Part shown: positions 1 through 9,301 of the stretch, piece by piece
How positions within the stretch are numbered: the first letter of the stretch is position 1
Layout of the letters: each line of letters starts with the position of its first letter
Assembly (NCBI GenBank): GCA_963811365.1
Contig: CAWEQW010000002.1
Span: forward strand, 1-64,000
DNA from: CAWEQW01 sp963811365
GTDB taxonomy: Bacteria > Actinomycetota > Actinomycetes > Propionibacteriales > Nocardioidaceae
Reading direction: 5' to 3'
DNA length: 64,000 nt
The notes under the pieces: generated by a model
Database searches by the model: none
Told to the model about the DNA's origin: nothing
The model's input: the letters and a program-made list of their open reading frames with translations, nothing else
Position numbers and translations under genes: made by a program

Positions 1-361
1 GTCGGACGATCTGGAGTGCCGACATGACCAGCAGGGTGCAGCCGATGACGTACCGCATGACGGTGTCGTCTGCGAAGCTGAGGAACCCCACGCCGAGCAG
101 GAGGCCTGGCAGCACGCCCGGCAGCAGCCGAGCCAGGACGGCCCGGTCCGCGTGCCGTCGGTAGGTGGCGATGGCGACGACGTCACCGCAGAGCAGCAGC
201 GGGAGGATGGCTCCGGTGGACTCCCGGGTCGGCAGGACCGCGGCGAAGATCACCACGGCGAGGGAGCCCACGCTGCTGACCGCGGTCTTGGCCACACCGA
301 CCAAGACCGCGGCAGACGCCGACAGCAACCAGCCCGCGAGGGACGTATGGCTCGGATCCAC
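1..361 (-). CDS. TauE/SafE-family permease, N-terminal part (left arm, runs off the window)
   Basis: This is the left-arm copy of the permease at 8497-9248. It begins at a GTG (361-359) and continues off the window after about 120 codons. The hydrophobic N-terminus holds at least three membrane segments, as in the TauE/SafE (DUF81) family of sulfite/organosulfonate exporters, whose substrates are rarely known. This copy is in frame through the G-run where the right copy loses one G, so the right-arm frameshift is probably a sequence error. It differs from the right copy at a few clustered bases near codon 15. It lies 25 nt downstream of the universal stress gene. Confidence 0.7.
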   Translation of the reverse strand, partial: MDPSHTSLAGWLLSASAAVLVGVAKTAVSSVGSLAVVIFAAVLPTRESTGAILPLLLCGDVVAIATYRRHADRAVLARLLPGVLPGLLLGVGFLSFADDTVMRYVIGCTLLVMSALQIVR

Positions 362-385
362 CGACCGTCTCCGTCCGAGGAGGCC

Positions 386-778
386 CTACGAGGTCTTGAC
401 CACCAGTACCGGCACATGGACCTCCAGGATGAGGGTCTGAGCCACACTGCCCATCAGGGCCTTTCCGACCGGAGACCTCCGGCGCGCCCCGATGACGAGC
501 AGTTCCGGGCGGACTTGGTCGACCAGGCTCAGCAGTGTCCTGCTCACGTCACCACCTGAGGTCCTGAGCACCTCGCAGGCAAGACCGGGCGCCTGACTGG
601 CCACCTTCGCAATCTCGTCGGAGATGCCGAGGCGGTACGCCTCTGCCTTGTCGGCGTCGAGCGACTCGACCACGTGGAGTACCACCAGGTCGGTCGAGCG
701 CAGAACCGCCTCCCGCACAGCGTGGGAGAGCGCGATCCGGCTCGTGTCTGACACCTGATGCGCTACTGCGACACTCAT
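386..778 (-). CDS. Universal stress protein (UspA family), left arm
   Basis: A 130-residue single UspA domain (alpha/beta Rossmann-like fold). The N-terminal beta strand and helix lead to the VVLHVVES strand. The C-terminus contains VIGARRR...GKALMGSVAQ and ends VPVLVVKTS, the family's usual last strand. The ATP-binding signature G-x2-G-x9-G-S is only partly kept, because the second Gly is Arg, so nucleotide binding is uncertain. It follows the ABC ATPase gene by 28 nt and is probably its last co-transcribed partner with the TauE-like permease. This is the intact copy; the right-arm copy at 8076 has an extra G and a 3-nt difference. Confidence 0.85.
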   Translation of the reverse strand: MSVAVAHQVSDTSRIALSHAVREAVLRSTDLVVLHVVESLDADKAEAYRLGISDEIAKVASQAPGLACEVLRTSGGDVSRTLLSLVDQVRPELLVIGARRRSPVGKALMGSVAQTLILEVHVPVLVVKTS

Positions 779-806
779 GTTCGCTGTCCCTCTCCCCTGC
801 CTCGTG

Positions 807-1650
807 TCAACGCTCGAGCTCGCGCGTAGAGGCCTCGGTCAGCTCGTCGCCGCCGGCCATCTGCCTCGTCAGCTCGTCGAGCGAGACCTCGGACCGGCTC
901 TTGTCCAGGACGGCCTCTCCGAGTTTCAGGATGACGAAGCGGTCTCCCACCGGATAGGCGTGGTGGGGGTTGTGGGTGATGAAGATGACGCCGAGGCCCC
1001 GGTCGCGCGCCTTGGCGACGTACTTCAGCACGACGCCCGGACTGGCGAACGCCGAGCGCCGCGGTGGGCTCGTCGAGGATCAGCACGCGCGCACCGAAGT
1101 AGACCGCGCGGGCGATCGCGACGCACTGGCGCTCACCACCGGAGAGCGTGCCGATGGGCTGGTCGACGTCGCGCAGGTCGATGCCCATCGCGGACAGCTC
1201 CGCCTTGGTGACCTTCTTCATCCCCGCGATGTCGAGCCGCTTCAGCGGGCCCACGCCTTTGGTGAGCTCCGAGCCCAGGAAGAAGTTGCGCCACACCGGC
1301 ATCAGCGGCACGACCGCGAGGTCCTGGTAGACGGTGGCGATGCCGAGGTTCAGCGCCTCGCGCGGGGAGGAGAAGTGCCGCTCCTCGCCGTCGACGACCA
1401 GCGCCCCGTTGGTGTGGGTGTGGGCGCCGGCCAGGATCTTGATGAACGTCGACTTGCCGGCACCGTTGTCGCCCAGGACGCAGGTGACCTCGCCGGCGTT
1501 GACGGTGGTGGTCACGTCGCGCAGCGCGATGACCGAGCCGTAGGACTTGCCGATGTCGCGGACCTCGATGAGGGTCGCGCCTGTCGGTGCCGCCCGCGCG
1601 TCGCGCGGGCTCTCCGTGTTGCTGCCGGTGGTGCCCCTGGTGGTGGTCAT
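807..1650 (-). CDS. Sugar ABC transporter ATP-binding protein, FrcA type (left arm, one frameshift)
   Basis: Single-domain ABC ATPase of about 280 residues that powers import of a sugar or cyclitol. Walker A is GDNGAGKST, the Q-loop region reads VYQDL, the signature is LSGGERQ, Walker B is VLILDEPTAA, and the switch His is in ITHNPHHA. The one-domain length and PVGDRF..LKLG tail match FrcA-like (CUT2) ATPases rather than the two-domain RbsA type. An extra G near 1043 breaks the frame between the D-loop (LGVRQSG) and the C-terminal LKYVAKARDRG segment. The start ATG overlaps the permease stop (ATGA). It is about 70 percent similar to the right-arm copy in the N-terminal half and nearly identical at the C-terminus. 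Confidence 0.8.
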
Positions 1651-2698
1651 CGAGACTCGCTCGTCTTGACCCAGTTGTTGACCAGCACGGCGCCGAGGAG
1701 CATCACGCCCAGGAAGGCGTAGAGCCAGTCGTTGTCCCAGCCGGCCTAGGGGATGCCCTGCTGGACCATGCCGTAGATCAGGGCGCCGAAGGCGGCGCCG
1801 ATCGCCGATCCGTAGCCGCCGGTCAGCAGGCAGCCACCGACCACGGCGCAGATGATGAAGATGAACTCCTGGCCCACGCCGGTGGTGCTCTGCACCGGCG
1901 TCGTCTTGAAGAGCTGGAGCATGCCGACCAGCCAGCCGGCGAAGGCGGTGGTCATGAAGAGACCCACCTTGGTCTTGAACACCGGTACGCCGACCTGGCG
2001 GGCGCTGACCTGGGCGCCGCCGACGGCGAAGATCCAGTTGCCGGCCCGGGTCCGCAGCAGGACCCAGCCGGAGAGGGCGACGAACAGGAACCACCAGCCG
2101 ACGACGATCGAGTCTCACGATCCGATCGAGAACGTCGAGGCCAAGACCTTGTTCAGCGAGCCGAAACCGTCCATCTGGTTGATGTTCGGGCTGGACACGC
2201 GACCCGGTCGACGAGCTTGGTGACCCCGAGGTTCACACCCTGGAGCACGAAGAACGTTCCGAGTGTGACGAGGAAGCTGGCGATGCCGGTCTTCATCACG
2301 AGGTAGCCGTTCAGGAACCCGACGGCCAGCGCGAAGACCAGCGACAGGGCCGCACCGACCCACAGGTTCATGCCGGCTCCCCAGCAGAACATCGCGTTGA
2401 ACAGGCCCGTGCTCGTGACCATCACGCCGGCGGAGAGGTCGAACTCGCCGCCGATCATCAGCATCCCGACGCCGACGGCCACGATGCCGATGGTCGCGCT
2501 CTGGTAGAGGACGGTGGCGAGGGACTCCGCAGAGCGGAAGGGCGGCGCGACGATCAGGAAGAAGATGCCGATCACCACCGCTGCCACGAGGGCGCCGACC
2601 TCTGGCCGGGCCAGAAGGCGGTTGAGCAGCCCCAGCTGGACGCGGTTGCCGGCCTCGGCGTGCGCCCCCAGTGCGGGCTTCTGTGTCGTTTGACTCAT
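1647..2698 (-). pseudogene. Sugar ABC transporter permease, FrcC/RbsC type (left arm, broken)
   Basis: Membrane permease of a CUT2 sugar importer, normally about 340-350 residues with 8-10 TM segments. The N-terminus (MSQTTQKPALG) and the motif GVGMLMIGGEFDLSAG are clear; the latter is the family's conserved loop contacting the ATPase. The reading frame is lost near 2215 and 2115, and there is an in-frame TAG at 1747-1749 where the right copy has a Tyr codon in YAGWD. It sits between the binding-protein and ATPase genes in the usual order. The multiple breaks, each repaired by comparison with the other arm, suggest sequence error, although a decayed copy cannot be excluded. Confidence 0.75.
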
Positions 2699-2765
2699 GA
2701 GAACCTCCACGGCTCCAGATGGTGCGGGTGGCCGCCCGTTCCAGGACGGCCACCCACCTGCTCCG

Positions 2766-3762
2766 TCAGCGAGTGCCCTGCTTCGCGAACGGGAGGATGG
2801 TGTCGATGTTCGACTTGTCGACGAACGACGGGCCGGTGAGCACGGGGCCGCCACCGCCCATGTCGTTGCCGTTCTTCAGCTTCAGGTACAGCGCCGTGAC
2901 TGCCAGGTACCCCTGGACGTACGGCTGCTGGTCGATCGAGAACTCGATCTTGCCGTCCTTGATGGCCTGGGCGGCGTCGGCATTGAGGTCGAACGTGATC
3001 AGCTTCGCTTTGCTGCCGGCCTGCTTCATCGCCTGGAGAGCGTCGAGTGCGATCGGGGCACCCAGGGTGACGATGTAGTCGATGGACTTGTCCTGCGCCA
3101 GCTTGGCCTGAAGAGAGGAGACGACCGCTGAGTCGCCGCACCGTTGACCTGGAGGTTCTGGGTGTTGGGCACGCCCTTCTTGACACCCGCACACCGAGCC
3201 TCCAGTGCCACTGATCCCGCAGCCTGGATGACGCAGAGGACGTGCTTGCCGCCGTCCTGCGCGATCCGCTTGCCGGCAGTCTCGCCGGCGAGGTTCTCGT
3301 CGGACCCGAAGTACATGGAGGCACCCGCCTGCTTGTACTGGTCGATGCCTGAGTTGAACGCGACCACCGGGATGCCCGCCTTGTCGGCAGCCTTGACCGA
3401 CGACGCCAGCGCGTCGGGGGTGGCCAGCGTGGTGGCGATGCCGTCGACCTTGGAGTCGATGGCGTTCTGAATGAGAGTCGCCTGCTTGGCCGGGTCCGGG
3501 TCGTTGGAGTACTTCAGCGTGATGCCGTAGTTCTGAGAGGCCTGCTGCGCTCCTGCCTTGATCTTGTCCCAGAAGGTGTCACCCGGGGTCTCGTGGGTCA
3601 CCATGGCGATGGTGTAGCCAGAGTTGTCCCCGGCGCCACTGCCTCCACTGGAGGTGCTCGTGGTGTCCGGCTTGCCGCCGCCGCTGCAGGCGGAGGCGAG
3701 GACAAGCCAGCGCTGCGACGACCGCGAGGGCTCCGCCCCGGCGGCGCTGGTGTCCACTTCAT
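2766..3762 (-). pseudogene. Sugar-binding lipoprotein of ABC importer (left arm, frameshifted)
   Basis: Periplasmic-binding-protein type I (ribose/inositol class) that would be tethered outside the membrane. The ATG at 3762 follows an AGGAAAGGA ribosome site. A signal peptide ends in a lipobox-like ASAC, followed by a Ser/Gly/Thr linker. The mature domain has MVTHETPGDTFWDKIKAGAQ, an NDPDPAKQATLIQNAIDSK stretch and the VVAFNSGID hinge strand typical of the family. Frame breaks occur in the signal peptide and near 3130. The right-arm homologue differs by many synonymous and conservative changes (ASSVKAADKAGIP against TGAVKKAARRGIP), so the two are paralogues or strain variants rather than one molecule read twice. 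Confidence 0.8.
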
Positions 3763-3994
3763 CCTCGGTGTTCCTTTCCTCGTGCACCGGTTCGCGGGCT
3801 CGTCGATGAGCAAGCGATGCGGATGGCGACCACAGGGAGGCCGAGGAGTCCGACGCCCTGCGCGCCGACGATGTGCCGGCGGTCACACAGCCTCGTCCAG
3901 CCATCCGTGGATTGTCAAGAGTTTGTTCTAACATTTGCAAGTAGGTACCTAGCCAGCACGGATACTCCTCCTGCAGCCACGCTGCGAGGACAGA

Positions 3995-4040
3995 ATGTAA
4001 GCACAAAGCCTTGACATGATCGATGTGCGACGGCTTACAT
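3995..4040 (+). promoter_or_regulatory. mmsA-direction promoter flanked by an ATGTAAGC/GCTTACAT inverted repeat
   Basis: A TTGACA at 4011-4016 and a TTACAT at 4035-4040 are separated by 18 nt and point toward the mmsA start at 4132. The perfect 8-bp half-sites ATGTAAGC (3995-4002) and GCTTACAT (4033-4040) bracket the -35 element and overlap the -10, which suits a repressor. The same arrangement is repeated in the mirror arm at 4815-4860. The HutC or LacI regulators at 9302 and 12178 are possible binders; this is inference. Confidence 0.5.
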
Positions 4041-4131
4041 GGTCAGCCACTGCGTGGCCGCCCGCCCCCGTTCCCAGCGAGGCGCGCCACCGGCCCTCAC
4101 CGAACCCACCGCAACCTCGGAGGCATCCCTC

Positions 4132-4421
4132 GTGAAGACGATCCAGCACTGGATTTCCGGGAGGTCCACCTCGGGCACGAGCGACCCGCGCGGCACCGGT
4201 CTTCAACCCGGCCCTGGGCACCCAACAGGCTGAGGTACTGCTGGCGTCGGCAGACGACGTCGAGTCCGCGATCACGGCCGCCCGCGATGCGTTCGAGCCG
4301 TGGTCTCAACCTCGCTCTCGAAGCGGACGAAGGTGCTGTTCGCGTTCCGGGAGCTGGTGAACGCACACGCGCAGGAGATCGCGGAGCTGATCACCGACGA
4401 GCACGGCAAGGTGCTCTCGGA
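4132..4421 (+). pseudogene. mmsA: Methylmalonate-semialdehyde dehydrogenase, N-terminal fragment (left arm)
   Basis: From the GTG at 4132 the sequence encodes VKTIQHWISGR, then a variable segment containing VFNPALG, then LFAFRELVNAHAQEIAEL and ITDEHGKVLSDA. These are the first 100 or so residues of a CoA-acylating methylmalonate (malonate) semialdehyde dehydrogenase (MmsA/IolA), an enzyme of valine and myo-inositol breakdown. At least two frame breaks occur. The gene stops at the centre of the inverted repeat, where the complementary strand resumes the same gene, so no catalytic domain is present. Its position divergent from the sugar importer fits an inositol locus. Confidence 0.7.
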
Positions 4422-4725
4422 CGCGGTTTCGGGCGACTTGCACTGCACCTCGCCGAGCGCCCATCCGAGAGCACCTTGCCGTGCTCGTCGGTGATGGGTC
4501 CGCGACATCCTGCGCGTGTGCGTTCACCGTTCCCGGAACGCGAAGACGCACCTTGCACTCACTTCGAGAGCGAGGTCTGAGACCACGGCTCGACCCGTCG
4601 CGGGGCCGGCGGACTCGACGTCATCTGCAAGCGCACGTGTTCGTGGGCCGGGTTGAAGACCGGTGCCGTGCGGTCGCTCCGTGCCGAGGGCTCCTCCCGG
4701 AAATCCAGTGCTGGATCGTCTTCAC
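4422..4725 (-). pseudogene. mmsA: Methylmalonate-semialdehyde dehydrogenase, N-terminal fragment (right arm, reads leftward)
   Basis: This is the mirror of the fragment at 4132-4421. It starts at a GTG (4725-4723) with the same KTIQHWISGR opening. The 42-nt spacer at the repeat centre reads as further mmsA sequence in this direction (ALGEVQ, the expected continuation after LSD). The middle is garbled relative to the other arm, with codons around VFNPA diverging before the match resumes at EPWSQTSLSK. Truncation exactly at the symmetry centre is what a fold-back join would produce. Confidence 0.6.
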
Positions 4726-5094
4726 GAGGGATGCCTCCGAGGTTGCGGTGGGTTCGGTGAGGGCCGGTGGCACACTCGCTGGGAACAGGGGGCGGCGGCC
4801 ACGCAGTGGTGACCATGTAAGCCGTCGCACATCGATCATGTCAAGGCTTTGTGCTTACATTCTGTCCTCGCAGGTCGCTGCAGAAGAGGTATCCGTGCTG
4901 GCTAATTCTACTTGCAAATGTTAGAACAAACTATTGAGAATCCACGGATGGTTAGAAAGAACGAGGTTGTGTGACCGCCGGGCACCATGATCGGCGCGCA
5001 GGGCGTCGAGCTCTCGGCCTCCCTGTCGCCCATCCGCCATCGCTTGCTCATCGACGAGCCCGCGAACCGGTGCACGAGGAAAGGAACACCGAGG

Positions 5095-6089
5095 ATGAAG
5101 TGGACACCCGAAGTTGGGCGGAGCCTCGCGGCGTCGCCGCGCTCGCATCTTCGCCGCCGCCTGCAGCGGCGGCGGCAAGCCGGACCCGCGACACCAGCGA
5201 CGAGGCAGTGGCGGCGGAGGCAACTCCGGCTACACCTTCGCCATGGTCACCCACGAGATCCCCGGGTGACACCTTCTGGGACAAGATCAAGGCCGGCGCC
5301 CAGCAGGCCGCCAAGGACTACGGCGGTCGACGCTGAAGTACTCCAACGACCCGGACGCCGACAAGCAGGCCACCCTGATCCAGAACGCCATCGACTCCAA
5401 GGTCGACGGCATCGCCACCACCCTGGTCACCCCGGACGCACTGACCGGCGCGGTCAAGAAGGCCGCGCGCCGCGGGCATCCCGGTGGACGCGTTCAACTC
5501 CGGCATCGACCAGTACAAGCAGGCCGGGTCACTGATGTACTTCGGCTCCGACGAGGCCTCGGCCGGCAAGGCGGCCGGCAAGCGGATCGCCGCCGACGGG
5601 CGCCAAGAAGGTCCTGTGCATCATCCAGCAGGCCGGGTCCGTGGCGCTGGAAGACCGTTGCGCCGGTGTGAAGGACGCGTTCCCCGACACCGAGAACATC
5701 CAGGTCAACGGCGCCGACGACTCCGCCGTCGATCTCCTCTCTCCAGGCCGAGCTGTCCGCAGGACAAGTCGATCGACAGATCGTCACCCTCGGCGCCCGA
5801 TCGCGCTCGACGCGCTCAAGGCGTCGAAGCGGCCGGGGGCAACGCCAAGATCGGTCACGTTCGACACTCAACCTCGACGCCGCCCAGGCCATCAAGGACG
5901 GCAAGATCGAGTTCTCCGTCGACCAGCAGCCCTACGTCCAGGGCTACATGGCATCACCGCAGCTGTACCTCAACCTGAAGAACGGCAACGACATCGGCGG
6001 TGGCGGCCCGGTGCTGACCGGTCCGTCGTTCGTCGACAAGTCCAACATCGACACAGATCCTCCCGTTCGCGAAGCAGAACACCCGCTGA
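5095..6089 (+). pseudogene. Sugar-binding lipoprotein of ABC importer (right arm, frameshifted)
   Basis: Right-arm counterpart of the binding protein at 2766-3762, with the same ATG context (AGGAAAGGAACACCGAGG upstream). Recognisable segments are DTFWDKIKAGAQQAAKDYG, NAIDSKVDGIATTLVTPDAL, FNSGIDQYKQAGSLMYFGS, SVALEDRCAGVKDAFP and the C-terminal PVLTGPSFVDKSNIDT. At least six single-base indels interrupt the frame. If repaired it would be about 330 residues, normal for a CUT2 binding protein. The stop at 6087-6089 is followed 63 nt later by the permease ATG. Given the neighbouring inositol-type dehydrogenases, an inositol or related polyol ligand is likely but unproven. Confidence 0.75.
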
Positions 6090-6152
6090 CGGAGCCCGGG
6101 CGGTGGCCGTGCCTGGAACGGCGGCCCCCGCACCACTGAGCACAGGAGTCTC

Positions 6153-7224
6153 ATGAGTACAACCGACAGGAAACCCGCACTGGGGGCGCCACGCCGAGGC
6201 CTCCAACCGCGTCCAGCTCGGGCTGCTCAACCGCCTGCTGGCCCGGCCCGAGGTCGGCGCCCTCGTGGCGGCGATCGTGATCGGCATCTTCTTCCTGATC
6301 GTCGCGCCGCCCTTCCGCTCTGCCGGAGTCCCTGTTCACCGTCCTCTACCAGAGCTCGACGATCGGGATCGTCGCCGTCGGCGTGGGGATGCTGATGATC
6401 GGCGGCGAGTTCGACCTCTCCGCCGGCGTCATCGTCACGAGCCGGCCTGTTCAACGCGATGTTCTGCTATCAGCTCGGCATCAACCTGTGGGTCGGTGCG
6501 GCCCTGTCGCTGGTCTTCGCGCTGGCCGTCGGGTTCCTCAACGGCTACCTCGTGATGAAGACCGGCATCGCCAGCTTCCTGATCACCCTCGGAACGTTCT
6601 TCGTCCTCCAGGGCGTCAACCTCGGGGTCACCAAGCTCGTCACCGGGCTCGGTGTCCACCCCGAACATCAACCAGATGGACGGTTTCGGCTCCCTGAGCT
6701 GGGTCTTCGCCCACCACTTCTCGATCGGTCTCGTGCGAGATCTCGATCTACGGTCGATGTGGTGGTTCGCTGTTCGTCGCCCTCGCCGGCCTAGGTCCTG
6801 CAGCGCACCAGGATCGGCAACTGGATCTTCGCCGTCGGCGGCAACGCCGCCCTGCCCGCGCCGGTCGGCGTCCCGGTGGTCCGGGTGAAGATCGGCCTGT
6901 TCATGACGGTGTCGTTCCTCGGCCTGGTTCATGGGCATGCACACCCTCTACAACTTCAACACCCTCCAGGCCGGCAACGGCGTCGGCAACGAGTTCCTCT
7001 ACATCATCGCCGCGGTCGTCGGTGGCACCCTGCTCACCGGCGGCTACGGCAACGCGATCGGCGTGGCCATCGGCTCCTTCATCTTCGGCATGACCAGCCT
7101 GTGCATCGTCTACGCCGGCTGGGACCCGAACTGGTTCCGCGCGTTCCTCGGCGTGATGCTCCTGCTCGCGGTCCTGGTGAACCTCTACGTCAAGCGACTC
7201 TCGACCACCCGGAAGGTGGGCTGA
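6153..7224 (+). pseudogene. Sugar ABC transporter permease, FrcC/RbsC type (right arm, frameshifted)
   Basis: Counterpart of 1647-2698. Conserved blocks are LLNRLLARPEVGALVAAIVI, VGVGMLMIGGEFDLSAG, NLWVGAALSLVFALAVGFLN and the C-terminal block GGTLLTGGYGNAIGVAIGSF with VYAGWDPNWFRAFLGVMLL. The TAC Tyr codon in YAGWD replaces the premature TAG of the left copy. Frame breaks lie near 6185, 6325, 6440, 6650, several between 6735 and 6870, and near 6930. Repaired length is about 350 residues. The ATPase start follows 3 nt after the stop, so binding protein, permease and ATPase form one operon. Confidence 0.75.
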
Positions 7225-7227
7225 GTC

Positions 7228-8047
7228 ATGACCGACACCATCACCGATCACGCCGACCGCACGCTGCACCGAGGGCGAGCCGCTGGTCGAGATGAAGGAC
7301 GTCGGCAAGTCCTACGGCGCGATCCGCGCCCTCAAGGGCATCAACCTGACCGTCCGCGCGGGCGAGGTCACCTGCGTCCTCGGCGACAACGGCGCCGGCA
7401 AGTCCACGCTGATCAAGATCATCTCCGGGCTGCACCCACACAACGAGGGCAGCGTGAAGGTCGACGGCAAGGCCGTCCAGTTCTCCTCACCGCGCGAGGC
7501 CCTGGCCCACGGCATCGCCACCGTCTACCAGGACCTCGCGGTGGTCGCCGCTGATGCAGGTGTGGCGCAACTTCTTCCTCGGCTCGGAGCTGACCTCAGC
7601 GGCAAGTCCCGCTGGCCGGCATGAAGATCAACGACATGAAGCGCGATCGCCGACGAGGAGCTGCGCAAGATGGGCATCGTCGTCAAGGACATCGACCAGC
7701 CCATCGGCAGCTCTCCGGCGGTCAGCGACAGTGCGTGGCGATCGCCCGCGCGGTCTACTTCGGCGCCCGCGTGCTGATCCTCGACGAGCCGACCGCCGCG
7801 CTCGGCGTCAAGCAGTCCGGGGTCGTGCTCAAGTACATAGCGGCCGCACGCGACGCCGGCCTCGGCGTCGTGTTCATCACCCACAACCCGCACCACGCCT
7901 ACCTGGTCGGGGACCACTTCGTCATCCTGAAGCTCGGACGAGGCCGTCCTGGACAAGAGCCGGTCCGAGGTCTCGCTCGACGAGCTGACGAGGCAGATGG
8001 CCGGCGGCGACGAGCTGACCGAGCTCTCGCACGAGCTCGAGCGTTGA
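7228..8047 (+). pseudogene. Sugar ABC transporter ATP-binding protein, FrcA type (right arm, frameshifted)
   Basis: Single-domain ABC ATPase of about 270 residues when repaired. Walker A GDNGAGKST, the VYQDL segment, SGGQRQCVAIARAVYFGAR, Walker B VLILDEPTAA and the H-loop FITHNPHHAYLVGD are all present. The D-loop to C-terminal region that is broken in the left copy is in frame here (LGVKQSGVVLKYIAAARDAG). Indels fall near 7271, 7550, 7605, 7650, 7710 and 7940; an extra C at about 7550 is typical. The N-terminus differs from the left copy in both length and sequence. Confidence 0.75.
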
Positions 8048-8075
8048 CACGAGGCAGGGGAGAGGGACAGCGAAC

Positions 8076-8472
8076 ATGAGTGTCGCAGTAGCGCATCAGG
8101 TGTCAGACACGAGCCGGATCGCGCTCTCCCACGCTGTGCGGGAGGCGGTTCTGCGCTCGACCGACCTGGTGGTACTCCACGTGGTCGAGTCGCTCGACGC
8201 CGACAAGGCAGAGGCGTACCGCCTCGGCATCTCCGACGAGATTGCGAAGGTGGCCAGTCAGGCGCCCGGTCTTGCCTGCGAGCTGGAGCTCAGGACCTCA
8301 GGTGGTGACGTGAGCAGGACACTGCTGAGCCTGGTCGACCAAGTCCGCCCGGAACTGCTCGTCATCGGGGCGCGCCGGAGGTCTCCGGGTCGGAAAGGCC
8401 CTGATGGGCAGTGTGGCTCAGACCCTCATCCTGGAGGTCCATGTGCCGGTACTGGTGGTCAAGACCTCGTAG
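8076..8472 (+). CDS. Universal stress protein (UspA family), right arm, one frameshift
   Basis: Nearly identical to the left-arm protein at 386-778. Differences are CELELRTS in place of CEVLRTS (3 extra nt near 8285) and one extra G near 8388, which shifts the frame before the VGKALMGS segment. The stop expected from the left copy is TAG at 8470-8472. It begins 28 nt after the ABC ATPase, so it probably belongs to the transporter operon. USPs of this size usually bind ATP or AMP and act under stress; no specific role can be assigned. Confidence 0.75.
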
Positions 8473-8496
8473 GGCCTCCTCGGACGGAGACGGTCG

Positions 8497-9248
8497 GTGG
8501 ATCCGAGCCATACGTCCCTCGCGGGCTGGTTGCTGTTGGCTGTTGCCGCGGTCTTGGTCGGTGTGGCCAAGACCGCGGTCAGCAGCGTGGGCTCCCTCGC
8601 CGTGGTGATCTTCGCCGCGGTCCTGCCGACCCGGGAGTCCACCGGAGCCATCCTCCCGCTGCTGCTCTGCGGTGACGTCGTCGCCATCGCCACCTACCGA
8701 CGGCACGCGGACCGGGCCGTCCTGGCTCGGCTGCTGCCGGGCGTGCTGCCAGGCCTCCTGCTCGGCGTGGGTTCCTCAGCTTCGCAGACGACACCGTCAT
8801 GCGATACGTCATCGGCTGCACCCTGCTGGTCATGTCGGCACTCCAGATCGTCCGACGCCGAAGGCTCGACAGGCCCGCCGCCCGCACCAGGAGAGCTCCC
8901 GGGCTCAGGACGCTGGGAATCGGGGCCACTGCCGGGTTCGCGACGATGACCGCTAACGCTGCCGGTCCTGTCACGACCGTGTACCTGATCAGGGCGGGAC
9001 TCCCGATGAGGGCCATGCTCGGCACCGGCGCCTGGTTCTATCTCGTCGTCAACGTGGCCAAGGTCCCATTGAGCGCCGGCCTCGGTCTCATCACGAGCAG
9101 GAGCATGGTCCTCGACGCACTGCTCGTTCCTGCCATGCTGGTCGGCGCGGGCGCTGGGATGCTGTTGGTCGCCCGACTGGGCCAACGCCACTTCGAGGTC
9201 ATCGCCCTGGCGTTCAGCGCGTTGGCCGCGGGGCTGCTCATGCTGTGA
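8497..9248 (+). CDS. TauE/SafE-family permease (one frameshift)
   Basis: Membrane protein of about 250 residues with 7-8 hydrophobic segments in the DUF81/TauE layout: an N-terminal half ending PGLLLGVG and a C-terminal half from MRYVIGCTLL through GATAGFATMTANAAGPVTTVYLI to the terminal LAAGLLML. The GT-AN-AGP motif is typical of the second repeat of this family. A missing G near 8772 splits the frame; the left arm has the extra G and reads through as LLGVGFLSFADDTV. The start is a GTG at 8497, 24 nt after the stress gene. Substrates in the family include sulfite and sulfoacetate; nothing here identifies one. Confidence 0.8.
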
Positions 9249-9301
9249 CCTTCGAGCCGGCTTAGGGTCCGATTGACCAATGATTCTGACATACTGACCT
9301 G

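Larger units (their letters stand above)
1..8856. repeat. Giant imperfect inverted repeat, arms about 4.4 kb, spacer about 42 nt
   Basis: Bases 1-4421 pair with the reverse complement of 4464-8856. Base 1 pairs with 8856, and start codons of matching genes add to about 8857 in both arms (3762 with 5095, 4725 with 4132). Identity is patchy. The outer 800 bases and the innermost promoter/mmsA segments are nearly identical, while the binding-protein, permease and ATPase genes differ by synonymous and conservative substitutions in blocks separated by identical blocks. Both arms carry frameshifts, and several are homopolymer differences between otherwise identical stretches, such as four Gs on the left against three on the right in the TauE gene. 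The repeat may continue left of the window. It could be a real inverted duplication with gene conversion or a fold-back misassembly of two paralogous loci. Confidence 0.9.

Noticed and set aside
9272..9300. TTGACC and CATACT before the HutC gene as a promoter
   Set aside because: The spacing is only 11 nt, too short for a sigma-70 type promoter.
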